This document shows, piece after piece, positions 28,298-36,825 of a stretch of DNA of 64,000 bases (its first letter is position 1; the number at the start of each line of letters is the position of its first letter). Below the pieces are notes generated by a model. That model searched no databases, was not told where the DNA came from, and worked only from the letters and a program-made list of their open reading frames with translations. The stretch is from NCBI RefSeq assembly GCF_000155675.2, contig NC_020911.1:4082501-4146500 (forward strand), read 5' to 3'. A program made the translations under genes and the position numbers. The DNA is from Octadecabacter antarcticus 307. GTDB lineage: Bacteria > Pseudomonadota > Alphaproteobacteria > Rhodobacterales > Rhodobacteraceae.

Positions 28298-29293
28298 ATG
28301 AAAACGACAATGACTATCGCAGCATTTGCTGCCTCACTTGGGACAACGGGGTTCGCCGACGGCCACGCCAACTACGTAACGCTGCAATTGCAGTGGGTCA
28401 CGCAAGCCCAGTTCGCGGGCTATTACGTCGCGCTTGATAAAGGGTTCTACGACGACGAGGGCCTGAACGTCACCATTCTGCCCGGTGGTCCGGACATCGC
28501 ACCGCCACAGGTTTTGGCAGGCGGCGGCGCTGACATCATGCTCAACTGGATGCCGTCCGCATTGGCAGCTCGTGAAAAAGGTCTGCCGGTCGTTAACATC
28601 GCGCAGCCGTTCACAAGTTCCGGTCTGATGCTGACCTGTTGGAAAGACACCGGCATTGAAACTGTCGAAGATTTCCGTGGTAAGACCATTGGCGTCTGGT
28701 TCTTTGGCAACGAGTATCCGTTCCTGTCGTGGATGAGCCAAGTAGGCATCGGGACCGACGGCGGTGACGATGGCGTAACGGTCCTACGACAGGGCTTCAA
28801 CGTCGATCCCTTGTTGCAACGTCAGGCAGATTGCATTTCCACCATGACCTACAATGAATACGGTCAAGTGCTTGATGCGGGTGTGGACCCCGATGAATTG
28901 GTGACGTTTAAATATGAAGATCAAGGGGTTGCGACGCTGGAAGACGGCATTTGGGCGCTTGAAGAAAACCTCGAAGATCCCGTGTTCGTGGACAAGATGG
29001 TGCGATTTGTGCGCGCATCTATGCAAGGCTGGCGTTACGCCGAGGCCAATGTGGATGAAGCCGCAGCAATCATTATGGAATACGATGAAACCGGCGCACA
29101 GTCTGAGGCGGCACAGGCCCGCATGATGGGTGAAATCGCCAAGCTGACAGCGGGCGGCACAGGTGCCTTGGACATCGACGCCTATGAGCGCACAGTCGCG
29201 ACGCTGCTGGCTGGCGGATCTGATCCGGTGATTTCGATGGCGCCAACAGGGGCCTATACGACGGTCATCACAGATGCGGCGTTGCTGGAATAA
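28298..29293 (+). CDS. ABC transporter substrate-binding protein (NMT1/THI5-like)
   Basis: A 331-residue periplasmic protein with a short signal peptide (cleavage likely near GFADGHA) and the NMT1/THI5-like domain: LQWVTQAQFAGYYVALDKGF, then LPGGPDIAPPQVLAGGGADI. TGGAGG precedes the ATG. THI5-type proteins bind pyrimidine precursors of thiamine. Together with neighbouring pyrimidine-catabolic enzymes, this makes a pyrimidine-like ligand likely but not certain. It ends the operon at a strong terminator. Confidence 0.9.
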   Translation: MKTTMTIAAFAASLGTTGFADGHANYVTLQLQWVTQAQFAGYYVALDKGFYDDEGLNVTILPGGPDIAPPQVLAGGGADIMLNWMPSALAAREKGLPVVNIAQPFTSSGLMLTCWKDTGIETVEDFRGKTIGVWFFGNEYPFLSWMSQVGIGTDGGDDGVTVLRQGFNVDPLLQRQADCISTMTYNEYGQVLDAGVDPDELVTFKYEDQGVATLEDGIWALEENLEDPVFVDKMVRFVRASMQGWRYAEANVDEAAAIIMEYDETGAQSEAAQARMMGEIAKLTAGGTGALDIDAYERTVATLLAGGSDPVISMAPTGAYTTVITDAALLE

Positions 29294-29314
29294 ATCTATT
29301 ATAGACCACGAAAA

Positions 29315-29348
29315 GGGGCCAGAGCATCACTGCTCTGGCCCTTTTTTT
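29315..29348 (+). terminator. Rho-independent terminator of the pyrimidine transport operon
   Basis: A perfect 11-bp stem GGGCCAGAGCA / TGCTCTGGCCC with a TCAC loop is followed by seven T. It lies 22 bases after the binding-protein stop. Confidence 0.92.
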
Positions 29349-29375
29349 ATGAGATGTTAGATTATAACTTCAATC

Positions 29376-29434
29376 CTGGGGCTTTGCCCCCAAGGGCTTC
29401 GAAAGCGGCGATTGCGCAAAGCGCATTCGCCGCT
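29376..29434. repeat. Two adjacent hairpins between convergent transporters
   Basis: A small hairpin (GGGGC-TTT-GCCCC, 29378-29390) is followed by a long one at 29404-29434: 14-base arms AGCGGCGATTGCGC and GCGCATTCGCCGCT with one mismatch and an AAA loop. Neither has a clear T-run on the minus strand, so it is an imperfect terminator for tauC at best. It could be a dispersed repeat unit; only a genome search can tell. Confidence 0.5.
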
Positions 29435-29468
29435 GTTAGCTGGACCTTTCGTCGTCCCTAAGCCCGGA

Positions 29469-31001
29469 TCAGCCTTTACCCTTCCATGGCACCAAGGACC
29501 GTTCAGCCCAGCGCATCAGCATGTCGATCCCAAATCCGACCAGACCAATGATAATCACACCAAGTAGAATGATATCGGTGTTCTGGAACTTGGATGCCGT
29601 GGTGATCATCTTGCCGATACCTTCTTCGGCGGCGACAAGTTCAGCTGCGACAACCGTGCCCCAACACACACCCATCGCAACCCGCGCACCGGTGAAGATC
29701 TCCGGCAAAGAGTTCGGAATGATCACGTGGCGCAGGATTTGCCAGCGCGAAGCACCCAGTGAATAGGCCGCGTGGACTTTGGTGATCCGCACACCGGACA
29801 CACCGGAGCGCGCGGCGATTGCCATAATCCACAAGGCTGCAAGGAACAGCAGGAAGATTTTGCCAACTTCACCGATGCCGAACCAGATAATGACCAGTGG
29901 GATCAAAGCCAATGGTGGCACGGGGCGCATGAATTCCACGATTGGGTCAAACCAGCCACGGAACCAGTTGGACAGGCCCATCGCGTAGCCAAGCGGGATG
30001 CCGATGGCCGCGCCCAACATAAAGCCAACGATAACGCGGAACAGTGAGAACCCGAGGTGAACGGTTAGGTAGACGTTCTGATAGCCGTATTTCGCGATCT
30101 CGATAAAGCGGTTCCACACGACCTCTGGGGCGGGCAGGTACAGCGGCTGCATTTGCCACCCCTGATTGGGCACTACGTTGATGGATCCGCGATCCGTAAT
30201 CGTGACGCGCGCAAAGTCTAAATTGAACGTCGGCGTGGCTTGGCGCAGGTCATCATTGCCGAAATCATAGTCGAATTCTTCACCGTTGATTGCCACGATG
30301 CGCGCACCGTCTGCACGGCGTTTGACGTCATCGTTGCCGTCCCAAACGATGATGTCGCTTAAGTAGACGCCGATTTCAGCACCATCGTTTTTGGCCAACC
30401 CGTCGCCTTCGTCAAAAACCATATCACTCGACGCCTCACCTGCTGCGATCACCCGAATGAACACCTCGGCATCGTCACGGTTTCCAGCACCGTCATCAAG
30501 CGTGTAGGTAAAGCTGCTTTCCCCCACATAGGGCGCGGGGAGGTGCAAAAAACCGGGGATCAGGGCGGAGCCCGTAAAACTACCCCAGATCACGAAAACC
30601 AGAATGATCGACAGGATAGAAGCGGGCAAATCAGACCGCACCGCACTTTCATCTCCAAAGGTCACTGTTTTGAGAGACGCATAGTCGCGTGTCGGGGTAA
30701 GGCGCGTTTTGATCGCGCGGAAGATGAACATGCTCGCCAGAATAACCAGCACATATATCGCGATAGACGGCAGCGCGCTGGCCGCACTTGCTGCAACTGT
30801 TTTGGTTTCAGTCCACAGTTCGGCGCCCAAAGTGGAAAACTGGTAGCTGAAGGTCTCCCAACCCGTGGCGGCCACACAGCCGTCGGGCGGCGTGAACGTA
30901 TCACCGACCACTTGGCCTTCCGGCACGCTGACTGCACGCAATTGCGTGACGATTTCACCCAGACGTTCGCGGGTACAAAGAAGGTTTACAGAGCTGTTCA
31001 T
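29469..31001 (-). CDS. tauC: Taurine ABC transporter permease with enlarged periplasmic region
   Basis: A 510-residue protein; standard TauC/SsuC permeases are about 250-280. Residues 300-510 are the usual permease core, with the EAA-like loop AAYSLGASRWQILRHVIIPN. Before it are a 75-residue N-terminal extension, helices near 76-96 and 126-150, and a 135-residue hydrophilic region. That region lies between two LPAP motifs (154-157 and 289-292) and starts with SSFTYTLDDGAGNRDDAEVF, typical of cadherin-like/VCBS beta-sandwich repeats. The segment is probably periplasmic and may contact the binding protein. tauB ends 1 base upstream of its start region. Confidence 0.9.
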   Translation of the reverse strand: MNSSVNLLCTRERLGEIVTQLRAVSVPEGQVVGDTFTPPDGCVAATGWETFSYQFSTLGAELWTETKTVAASAASALPSIAIYVLVILASMFIFRAIKTRLTPTRDYASLKTVTFGDESAVRSDLPASILSIILVFVIWGSFTGSALIPGFLHLPAPYVGESSFTYTLDDGAGNRDDAEVFIRVIAAGEASSDMVFDEGDGLAKNDGAEIGVYLSDIIVWDGNDDVKRRADGARIVAINGEEFDYDFGNDDLRQATPTFNLDFARVTITDRGSINVVPNQGWQMQPLYLPAPEVVWNRFIEIAKYGYQNVYLTVHLGFSLFRVIVGFMLGAAIGIPLGYAMGLSNWFRGWFDPIVEFMRPVPPLALIPLVIIWFGIGEVGKIFLLFLAALWIMAIAARSGVSGVRITKVHAAYSLGASRWQILRHVIIPNSLPEIFTGARVAMGVCWGTVVAAELVAAEEGIGKMITTASKFQNTDIILLGVIIIGLVGFGIDMLMRWAERSLVPWKGKG

Positions 31002-31002
31002 G

Positions 31003-31809
31003 CTAAACGTCCTCCCCTGCGGTGCCCATAATTTCTTCTTCCATGTCCCAGATCATATTCAGGATCTCCTCACGTGTGGGTGCGTAATCGGGGTGCTTTT
31101 TTACCTCCCGAAGGTCCGCGCCAACGCCCAGTTCCGCAAACGGCAGGCGATATTCTTTGTGGATTCGACCCGGACGTGGGGCCATCACGATCAAACGTTC
31201 GCCCAACAGCAATGCTTCTTCAACCGAGTGGGTGATCAGAATGATCGTCTTGCCGGTTTCTTTCCACAGCTTCAACACGAGGCTTTGCATCTTTTCGCGG
31301 GTCAGCGCGTCTAGCGCGCCAAGCGGTTCGTCCATCAAAATGACGTCGGGATCATTGGCCAAACAACGGGCCAAGGCCACACGCTGCTGCATCCCGCCAG
31401 ACAGTTCATAGACCATCTTTTCTTTGAAATCTTGCAGGCCGACGATTTCCAATAGGTGATCGACGTTGCCCATGTAGTCAGCTTTTTTCTTACCGGCCAT
31501 ACGCGGACCAAAGCTGACGTTATCGCGCACCGACATCCATTCAAACAACGCGCCTGCCTGAAAGACCATGCCGCGTTCGGCGTCAGGGCCATTGATCTCG
31601 TGACCATTCAGAACCAGCTTGCCGTCGGTCTGGGCCAAAAAGCCTGCCACGATGTTCAACAGGGTCGTCTTACCGCACCCCGATGGGCCAAGCACGCTGA
31701 GCAGTTCACCTTCCTTAAGCTCGAGGGACACACCCTCAAGCGCTTGTACATGCCCGCCATTGGGCAGTTCAAAACGCATCGAAAGATTGTTGATGGATAA
31801 TCCAGTCAT
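31003..31809 (-). CDS. tauB: Taurine ABC transporter ATP-binding protein
   Basis: A 268-residue ATPase starting MTGLSINNLSM after GGGAG. Walker A GPSGCGKTTLLN, signature LSGGMQQRVALARCL, Walker B VILMDEPLGALD and H-loop ITHSVEEAL are all intact. It supplies energy for taurine (2-aminoethanesulfonate) uptake. Gene order A-B-C is standard. No tauR, tpa or xsc is in the window, so the catabolic enzymes must be elsewhere. Confidence 0.92.
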   Translation of the reverse strand: MTGLSINNLSMRFELPNGGHVQALEGVSLELKEGELLSVLGPSGCGKTTLLNIVAGFLAQTDGKLVLNGHEINGPDAERGMVFQAGALFEWMSVRDNVSFGPRMAGKKKADYMGNVDHLLEIVGLQDFKEKMVYELSGGMQQRVALARCLANDPDVILMDEPLGALDALTREKMQSLVLKLWKETGKTIILITHSVEEALLLGERLIVMAPRPGRIHKEYRLPFAELGVGADLREVKKHPDYAPTREEILNMIWDMEEEIMGTAGEDV

Positions 31810-31904
31810 GGGGGGCTCCCTTGCGCACATGGCGCAGAATTAGATGTGCGCGCCTGGCGCTGTTTTAGTAATCGAGGGGGTGACTCACCCAGTCTCAAAA
31901 TGAC

Positions 31905-31935
31905 AAAGGCCCAGCGCAGGGTGCACCGGGCCTTT
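31905..31935 (-). terminator. Hairpin between tauA and tauB
   Basis: On the minus strand AAAGGCCCGG... pairs with ...GGGCCTTT around the spacer between tauA and tauB. The following bases are only moderately T-rich (GTCATTTT). It probably gives partial termination or mRNA protection, allowing more TauA than TauBC. Confidence 0.6.
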
Positions 31936-31947
31936 CCCTTAATAGTC

Positions 31948-32949
31948 TTACATGTCGTTGGCGGCTGCCAACGGACCTGTGTTGATTGCACCTTCGTAGC
32001 TGTCGAGCGCGCCATCAATGGAGCCCGCTTCAACGAAGACTTGTGCCACACCTTGCAGGAACGATGGTGCCGCAGCACCAAGCCATGCAGCGCCAAGCTG
32101 TTCTTCAACGGATGGGAATACGAATGTTGCCAATGTTTCGGCCGTCGCATCGACGTCCATACCAGCATCTTGTGCGATGACAGGCAGCATTTCGTCCATC
32201 ATATCGCCAGCGTTCCACTGCGCGTTTGCTTCAGCTGTCACAGCAAGAAACTTGGCCACAGTCACTTCGTTCTCGGCGACCCAAGCAGTTGGTGCCGACG
32301 TCACGTCGAACACAAGAATGCCAAGTTCGGTTTTCTCGTCACCGGTCAGCAGCGTGTTGCCGCTTTCCTTCATGCGACGCAGCGAACCGCCCCAGCCACA
32401 GGCCATGTCGACCGCACCTTGTGCAAGCGCAGCGGCACCGTCCGGGGGGGACATGTCAACGACGTCAAGCGATGCGACATCAACACCGAAGTGATCCATC
32501 TGGCGCAAGAAGCCATAGTGCGCAGCCGTGCCAAGCGGAACAGCAACCTTGGAGCCGGCCAGATCAGCGGCAGACATCGCAGTAATTTCCAGATCAGAAC
32601 GCACGACGCAATTGTCGTTGTCTGCGTAGGACACAGCCACATCGAGCATCTGGAGGTCTTGACCAGCGGATGTTGCCACGACGAACGGTGGAACACCTTG
32701 GCTGACGGACAGCTGAACGTCACCGGATGCCATGGCAGCAGACATGGCCGTGCCGGTATCAAAGCTGACCCAGTTGACTTCCATACCAAGCGCTTCTTCG
32801 TAGGTGCCGTTCACTTTCGCGAACTGGAATGGCATTGGCCACTCAAGGAAGTAACCGACCGTGATCGAATGGCCGTCTGCGATTGCGGTTGTGCCGCTTA
32901 GTGCAGCGATAGCGCTCAGAACGATGGCGCCAGTTGTTTTCTTGAACAT
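31948..32949 (-). CDS. tauA: Taurine ABC transporter substrate-binding protein
   Basis: A 333-residue periplasmic binding protein with a signal peptide (MFKKTTGAIVLSAIAALSG, cleavage near AIADGHS) and TauA-family features including SITVGYFLEWPMPFQFAK and SVSQGVPPFVVATSAG. First gene of tauABC on the minus strand. The 540-base region before it should hold the promoter, but I see no TauR-type CTGGAC repeat. Confidence 0.92.
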   Translation of the reverse strand: MFKKTTGAIVLSAIAALSGTTAIADGHSITVGYFLEWPMPFQFAKVNGTYEEALGMEVNWVSFDTGTAMSAAMASGDVQLSVSQGVPPFVVATSAGQDLQMLDVAVSYADNDNCVVRSDLEITAMSAADLAGSKVAVPLGTAAHYGFLRQMDHFGVDVASLDVVDMSPPDGAAALAQGAVDMACGWGGSLRRMKESGNTLLTGDEKTELGILVFDVTSAPTAWVAENEVTVAKFLAVTAEANAQWNAGDMMDEMLPVIAQDAGMDVDATAETLATFVFPSVEEQLGAAWLGAAAPSFLQGVAQVFVEAGSIDGALDSYEGAINTGPLAAANDM

Positions 32950-33492
32950 AAGGATTCCCCTGTTGGTTGGAGTGTTGCCGAGATTGGTTCAGGCAGTTTT
33001 ATTGTTTGGTCCCACAGGCGCGGGACTTGCTTTTCGCGTGGTTAGCGTAGGAATCTTAACGACGCCACGTCAATTCATTTCTCAAAAGTGGTCCTATCGC
33101 AACTGCTCGATTGGCCTTAATTTTGGGCCCATTTTTTGTTAGAATGTTAATATTAAGTCATTATTGTGCCTATTTCCTAAGCGAATCTGAAAATCCCTTC
33201 AAAAAGTAACAAATACACTGTTCGTCAATATCACTGAATTGCTTTACTCTGACTCGGCGCGTTATGCGGTATAATATTGACTTAAATCGACCCACAGCAG
33301 TACGTGAACCTGCAAAGATACCGTTGTGCGCGACAGAACCGAACAGCGTTGGAAAGTCCGATGGAAATCCAAACCCGTTTGGCAGCGTGTCTCGGCTTGA
33401 ACACGGACCACGCACCGTATTTTCCCAGCTAGCCAATATCGAGGCAACGTGGGGGGGGGCGGGCGCATTGCTGTTTCACCGCTAAAAGGATG
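32950..33492. other. Intergenic region between tauA and hutC; no gene recognised
   Basis: It contains overlapping short frames on both strands (for example 33264-33485 plus and 33170-33436 minus), none with a convincing start or a recognisable family. An exact TATAAT at 33270-33275 with TCTGAC 16 bases before it is a candidate plus-strand promoter, but nothing identifiable lies downstream. A run of nine G is at about 33451. The tauA promoter must be within the first 200 bases. Confidence 0.5.
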
Positions 33493-34194
33493 TCAAAGAA
33501 CTGTGCGCAACTGATGGCCTGGGCTAAACAACAGGCGCACTTTGGTCACTGATGCTCCCTTGTCCCACGTCAGCCGATCAATCGCGAACAGCGCACTGTG
33601 TTTGGCGCACCCAAGGCTTTGCGCATCGGTTTCAGACGCAGCTTGTGCGGAAAACGCAATTTCACCATGCGTGTAGGGCGCATGCGTGAGAAGCCATTCG
33701 TTCGCGCTGACTGTCTGAAACGCCTCATCCAGCGCTTCGGGCACTACGGTCGTGTTGATCCAGCGGTCATCCAAAGCATAGGGTGCAGCGTCAGCAAGAT
33801 GCAGGGCGCAGATATGTAGCAATTCGCGGTCAGGTTTGGTACGCATGGCAGCGCTGATGACCACTGGCGGCAGTGTGATATGTCGCGCAATCAGACGATA
33901 GCCATAGGTCTGCCCGCGTGCTTCGACCTCTTTGCGGATCACAGCGATATCCAGTGTCGCCTTGGCCACAGGCTGCGCCGCGACGCGCGTGCCTGCCTTG
34001 CGGCGACGATCCAACAGTCCACTGTCGGCAAGCGCGCGCAATGCGCGATTCACCGTCGTTCGTGCGCATCCAAACTCCAGCGCTAAATCAGCCTCATTGG
34101 GGATCAAATCACCCGGCTTCCATTCGCGCGCGTGGATGCGACGCAAAACTTCTTCTTGGACGGATTGCCAATTTCGAAAAGCGGGCGTGTTCAT
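33493..34194 (-). CDS. hutC: Histidine utilisation repressor HutC (GntR family)
   Basis: A 233-residue protein: N-terminal GntR winged helix (ILRRIHAREW, NEADLALEFGCARTTVNRAL) and C-terminal UTRA effector domain. HutC represses hut genes and is released by urocanate. It starts within the hutF stop (ATGA), so it is made from the hutF transcript and should control the divergent promoters around 35556-35631, where a fitting palindrome is found. Confidence 0.93.
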   Translation of the reverse strand: MNTPAFRNWQSVQEEVLRRIHAREWKPGDLIPNEADLALEFGCARTTVNRALRALADSGLLDRRRKAGTRVAAQPVAKATLDIAVIRKEVEARGQTYGYRLIARHITLPPVVISAAMRTKPDRELLHICALHLADAAPYALDDRWINTTVVPEALDEAFQTVSANEWLLTHAPYTHGEIAFSAQAASETDAQSLGCAKHSALFAIDRLTWDKGASVTKVRLLFSPGHQLRTVL

Positions 34195-35555
34195 ATAGCG
34201 TCTTTCAGGGCGTCGATTGTGCGTTTGTATGCGGCGACAATGTCGCGTCGCGACACGTGTTCGCCCGACTTTACCATATGGCGCCCCGCCGACCAGACGT
34301 CAGTTACCAGACAGTCATCAGCTGCGAAAATCCAGGCATCCAACGCTGTGTCGCCACCCCGCCCCCACATGTGTTCAGACGTTGCATCAAGCGCGAGCAA
34401 ATCGGCCCAGTATCCGACTTCAATCTTTCCGGTTTTGCGCGTGGTCGCTTTGGCGCCACCTTCTAGAATGCCGTCAAACATGCGCCGACCGGTTGAATGG
34501 TCTACAGATGCTAACGCCGCCCGCGTGCCGTCGCGCAAGCGTTGAGAATAATCGAGCGTGCGCAGCTCCTCACTCAGCGAAATGCGGATGTTACTGTCAG
34601 ACCCAACCGCGAACGTACCACCCGCATCCAGCCAACGGACCGCATCAAAGATGCCATCGCCAAGGCTACTCTCCGTGATTGGACACAGGCCTGCGATTGC
34701 GCCGGAACTGGCCAGCCAAATCATTTCGTCCAGCGTCATTTGGGTGCAATGGATCAGACACCAGCGGTCATCCAACCCCATGTTTTCAAGCGCCCATTCC
34801 ACAGGCCGCGCACCCCAGTGCAGCTGCACTTCATCGACCTCGACACGCTGTTCGGCCAAATGCATGTGGATCGGGCCAGTCGGAAAATGATCGACGTAGG
34901 TCCTAAGGTCATCGACCCCAACCGCCCGCAATGAATGTGGTGCTGCGCCAACGCTTGTGTCCTTTGGCAAAACACCAAGACCCTCAGCTGCCTTTGCGTG
35001 CAGCGCCTGAAACTGGTCCATAGTATTGCCGAACCGGATCTGCCCCGCTGTTAAATCACGCCCGTCGCAGCCGCCAAACTGGTAATGAACTGGCAAAAGG
35101 CACAGCCCGATCCCAGACGTTGATGCGGCGGCCACCACGCGCTCAGACATTTCGGCGATATTGTCGTAGGGCGTGCCACCCGTTTGATGGTGCAGGTAGT
35201 GGAATTCGGCATTAGTAGCATAACCAGCCTCAAACATTTCCATCTGCACAAAGGCGGTGATCGCTTCGACGTGATCCGGCGTCAGGCGGTCCAGAAACCG
35301 GAACATCAACTGTCGCCATGACCAGAAACTGTCGCTCGGGTTTGGCCCGCGCCGTTCGGTCAATCCCGCCATCGCGCGCTGGAACGCGTGGCTGTGCACA
35401 TTGACAGGGGCGGGCAGCAAAAGCCCAAATCGGTCCCCCTTTTCAGGGACGCCCGTTTGCACGTCGGCGATGCGACCATCTTTACCAATCTCAATCAGCA
35501 CATCGGACGCCCAACCAGATGGGAGCAGCGCTGTTTTGGTCCAAAGTTTCGTCAT
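34191..35555 (-). CDS. hutF: Formimidoylglutamate deiminase
   Basis: A 454-residue amidohydrolase-superfamily enzyme. It has metal/active-site motifs PVNVHSHAFQRAMAGL, HMHLAEQRVEVDE, CLIHCTQMT and FAVGSDSN. It converts N-formimidoylglutamate to N-formylglutamate and ammonia in the five-step Hut pathway. ATG 35555 gives the normal length; the frame extends upstream but only across the hut promoter and the hutI coding region. The presence of hutF with hutG fits the two-step formylglutamate route. Confidence 0.93.
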   Translation of the reverse strand: MTKLWTKTALLPSGWASDVLIEIGKDGRIADVQTGVPEKGDRFGLLLPAPVNVHSHAFQRAMAGLTERRGPNPSDSFWSWRQLMFRFLDRLTPDHVEAITAFVQMEMFEAGYATNAEFHYLHHQTGGTPYDNIAEMSERVVAAASTSGIGLCLLPVHYQFGGCDGRDLTAGQIRFGNTMDQFQALHAKAAEGLGVLPKDTSVGAAPHSLRAVGVDDLRTYVDHFPTGPIHMHLAEQRVEVDEVQLHWGARPVEWALENMGLDDRWCLIHCTQMTLDEMIWLASSGAIAGLCPITESSLGDGIFDAVRWLDAGGTFAVGSDSNIRISLSEELRTLDYSQRLRDGTRAALASVDHSTGRRMFDGILEGGAKATTRKTGKIEVGYWADLLALDATSEHMWGRGGDTALDAWIFAADDCLVTDVWSAGRHMVKSGEHVSRRDIVAAYKRTIDALKDAI

Positions 35556-35576
35556 GATGCGCTCGCTTGACTTGTT

Positions 35577-35594
35577 ATTATGTATGCACATAAT
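35577..35594. promoter_or_regulatory. Probable HutC operator in the hutF/hutI divergent promoter
   Basis: ATTATGTATGCACATAAT has perfect 7-base arms (ATTATGT / ACATAAT) around ATGC. It is the only strong palindrome in the 76-base spacer between hutF and hutI and resembles the TGTATATACA-like sites of other HutC proteins. One bound dimer could repress both transcripts. Confidence 0.65.
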
Positions 35595-35631
35595 CACCAT
35601 AACCACAAATGATTGCAAGTGAGTCGTCCCG

Positions 35632-36825
35632 ATGATCCTGACAAACACCCACATTTCGACGCTACAAAGCGATGACAGCTTTGGATTAATCGAACACGGT
35701 GCCATTGCGGTGCGCGGTGAAACGATTGCGTGGGTCGGGACCGCAAAAGACATTCCCGTGAAGTATCACGATGACGTTGCGCATGACCTCGGCGGGCGAT
35801 TGGTGACGCCCGCCTTGATCGATTGTCACACCCATGTCGTGTTTGGCGGCAATCGTGCGCGCGAATTTGAACTACGTTTGAATGGTGCCAGTTACGAAGA
35901 CATTGCATTGGCCGGTGGCGGTATCGTGTCGACAGTGACAGCCACCCGCGTGGCGGGTGAGGATGCGTTGCTCGCCGATGCGCTTACCCGCGTGGACGCC
36001 ATGATCGCCGAAGGCGTGACACTGATCGAGGTGAAATCCGGCTATGGTCTGGATCAAGATACAGAACTGAAAATGCTGCGCGTTGCGCGCGCCATTGCCA
36101 AAGCCCGCCCGATTGATGTGCGCACGACGTTTCTTGGCGCACACGCCGTTCCCGCCGACTATGCGGGTCGGGCTGACGCCTATATCGACGAAGTTTGCAT
36201 CCCTGCCCTACGCGCCGCCTACGCCAACAGATTGGTCGATGCGGTCGACGGATTTTGCGAAGGCATCGCATTTGACCCTACACAGATTGCGCGGGTGTTT
36301 GATGTCGCTATGGAACTGGGCCTGCCGGTAAAATTACACGCCGAACAATTATCAAACATTGGCGGAACAAAGCTGGCAGCGCGTTACGGCGCATTGAGCG
36401 CGGACCACGTAGAATACGCGACGGACGCGGATGCCGCAGCGCTTGCCGCGTCCGGCACCGTCGCCGTTATTCTGCCGGGCGCATTCTATACGTTGCGCGA
36501 GGTCCAAGCACCGCCGATCCAGTCGTTTCGCGACCACAGTGTCGTGATGGCGCTAGCAACCGATTGCAACCCCGGATCATCACCGCTGACGTCGCCACTG
36601 CTGGCGATGAACATGGCCTGTACCCTTTTCCGCATGACCCCGCTTGAGGCCCTGTTGGGCATGACGGCACATGCGGCGAGGGCACTGGGAGAGAAAAATC
36701 GCGGTCGCATCACTGCCGGATCGCGCGCCGACATGAACGTCTGGAACGCCGCCCACCCTGCCGAATTGTCCTATCGCATCGGATTCAACCCGCTTCATTC
36801 TCGCATTTTTAAGGGGTCACTATGA
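35632..36825 (+). CDS. hutI: Imidazolonepropionase
   Basis: A 397-residue amidohydrolase with [43 protein letters not shown] and [12 protein letters not shown], all standard HutI motifs. It hydrolyses 4-imidazolone-5-propionate to N-formimidoylglutamate. Normal length. First gene of the plus-strand hut operon; hutH overlaps by 4 bases. Confidence 0.95.
   Translation: MILTNTHISTLQSDDSFGLIEHGAIAVRGETIAWVGTAKDIPVKYHDDVAHDLGGRLVTPALIDCHTHVVFGGNRAREFELRLNGASYEDIALAGGGIVSTVTATRVAGEDALLADALTRVDAMIAEGVTLIEVKSGYGLDQDTELKMLRVARAIAKARPIDVRTTFLGAHAVPADYAGRADAYIDEVCIPALRAAYANRLVDAVDGFCEGIAFDPTQIARVFDVAMELGLPVKLHAEQLSNIGGTKLAARYGALSADHVEYATDADAAALAASGTVAVILPGAFYTLREVQAPPIQSFRDHSVVMALATDCNPGSSPLTSPLLAMNMACTLFRMTPLEALLGMTAHAARALGEKNRGRITAGSRADMNVWNAAHPAELSYRIGFNPLHSRIFKGSL

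Noticed and set aside
33170..33485. Overlapping frames on both strands in the tauA-hutC gap as genes or an IS remnant
   Set aside because: No recognisable domain, terminal repeats or ribosome site; the plus frame begins on top of a -10 element.
35556..35753. 66-residue N-terminal extension of HutF
   Set aside because: It would be translated from the hut promoter and antisense hutI sequence; HutF proteins start near MTKLW.
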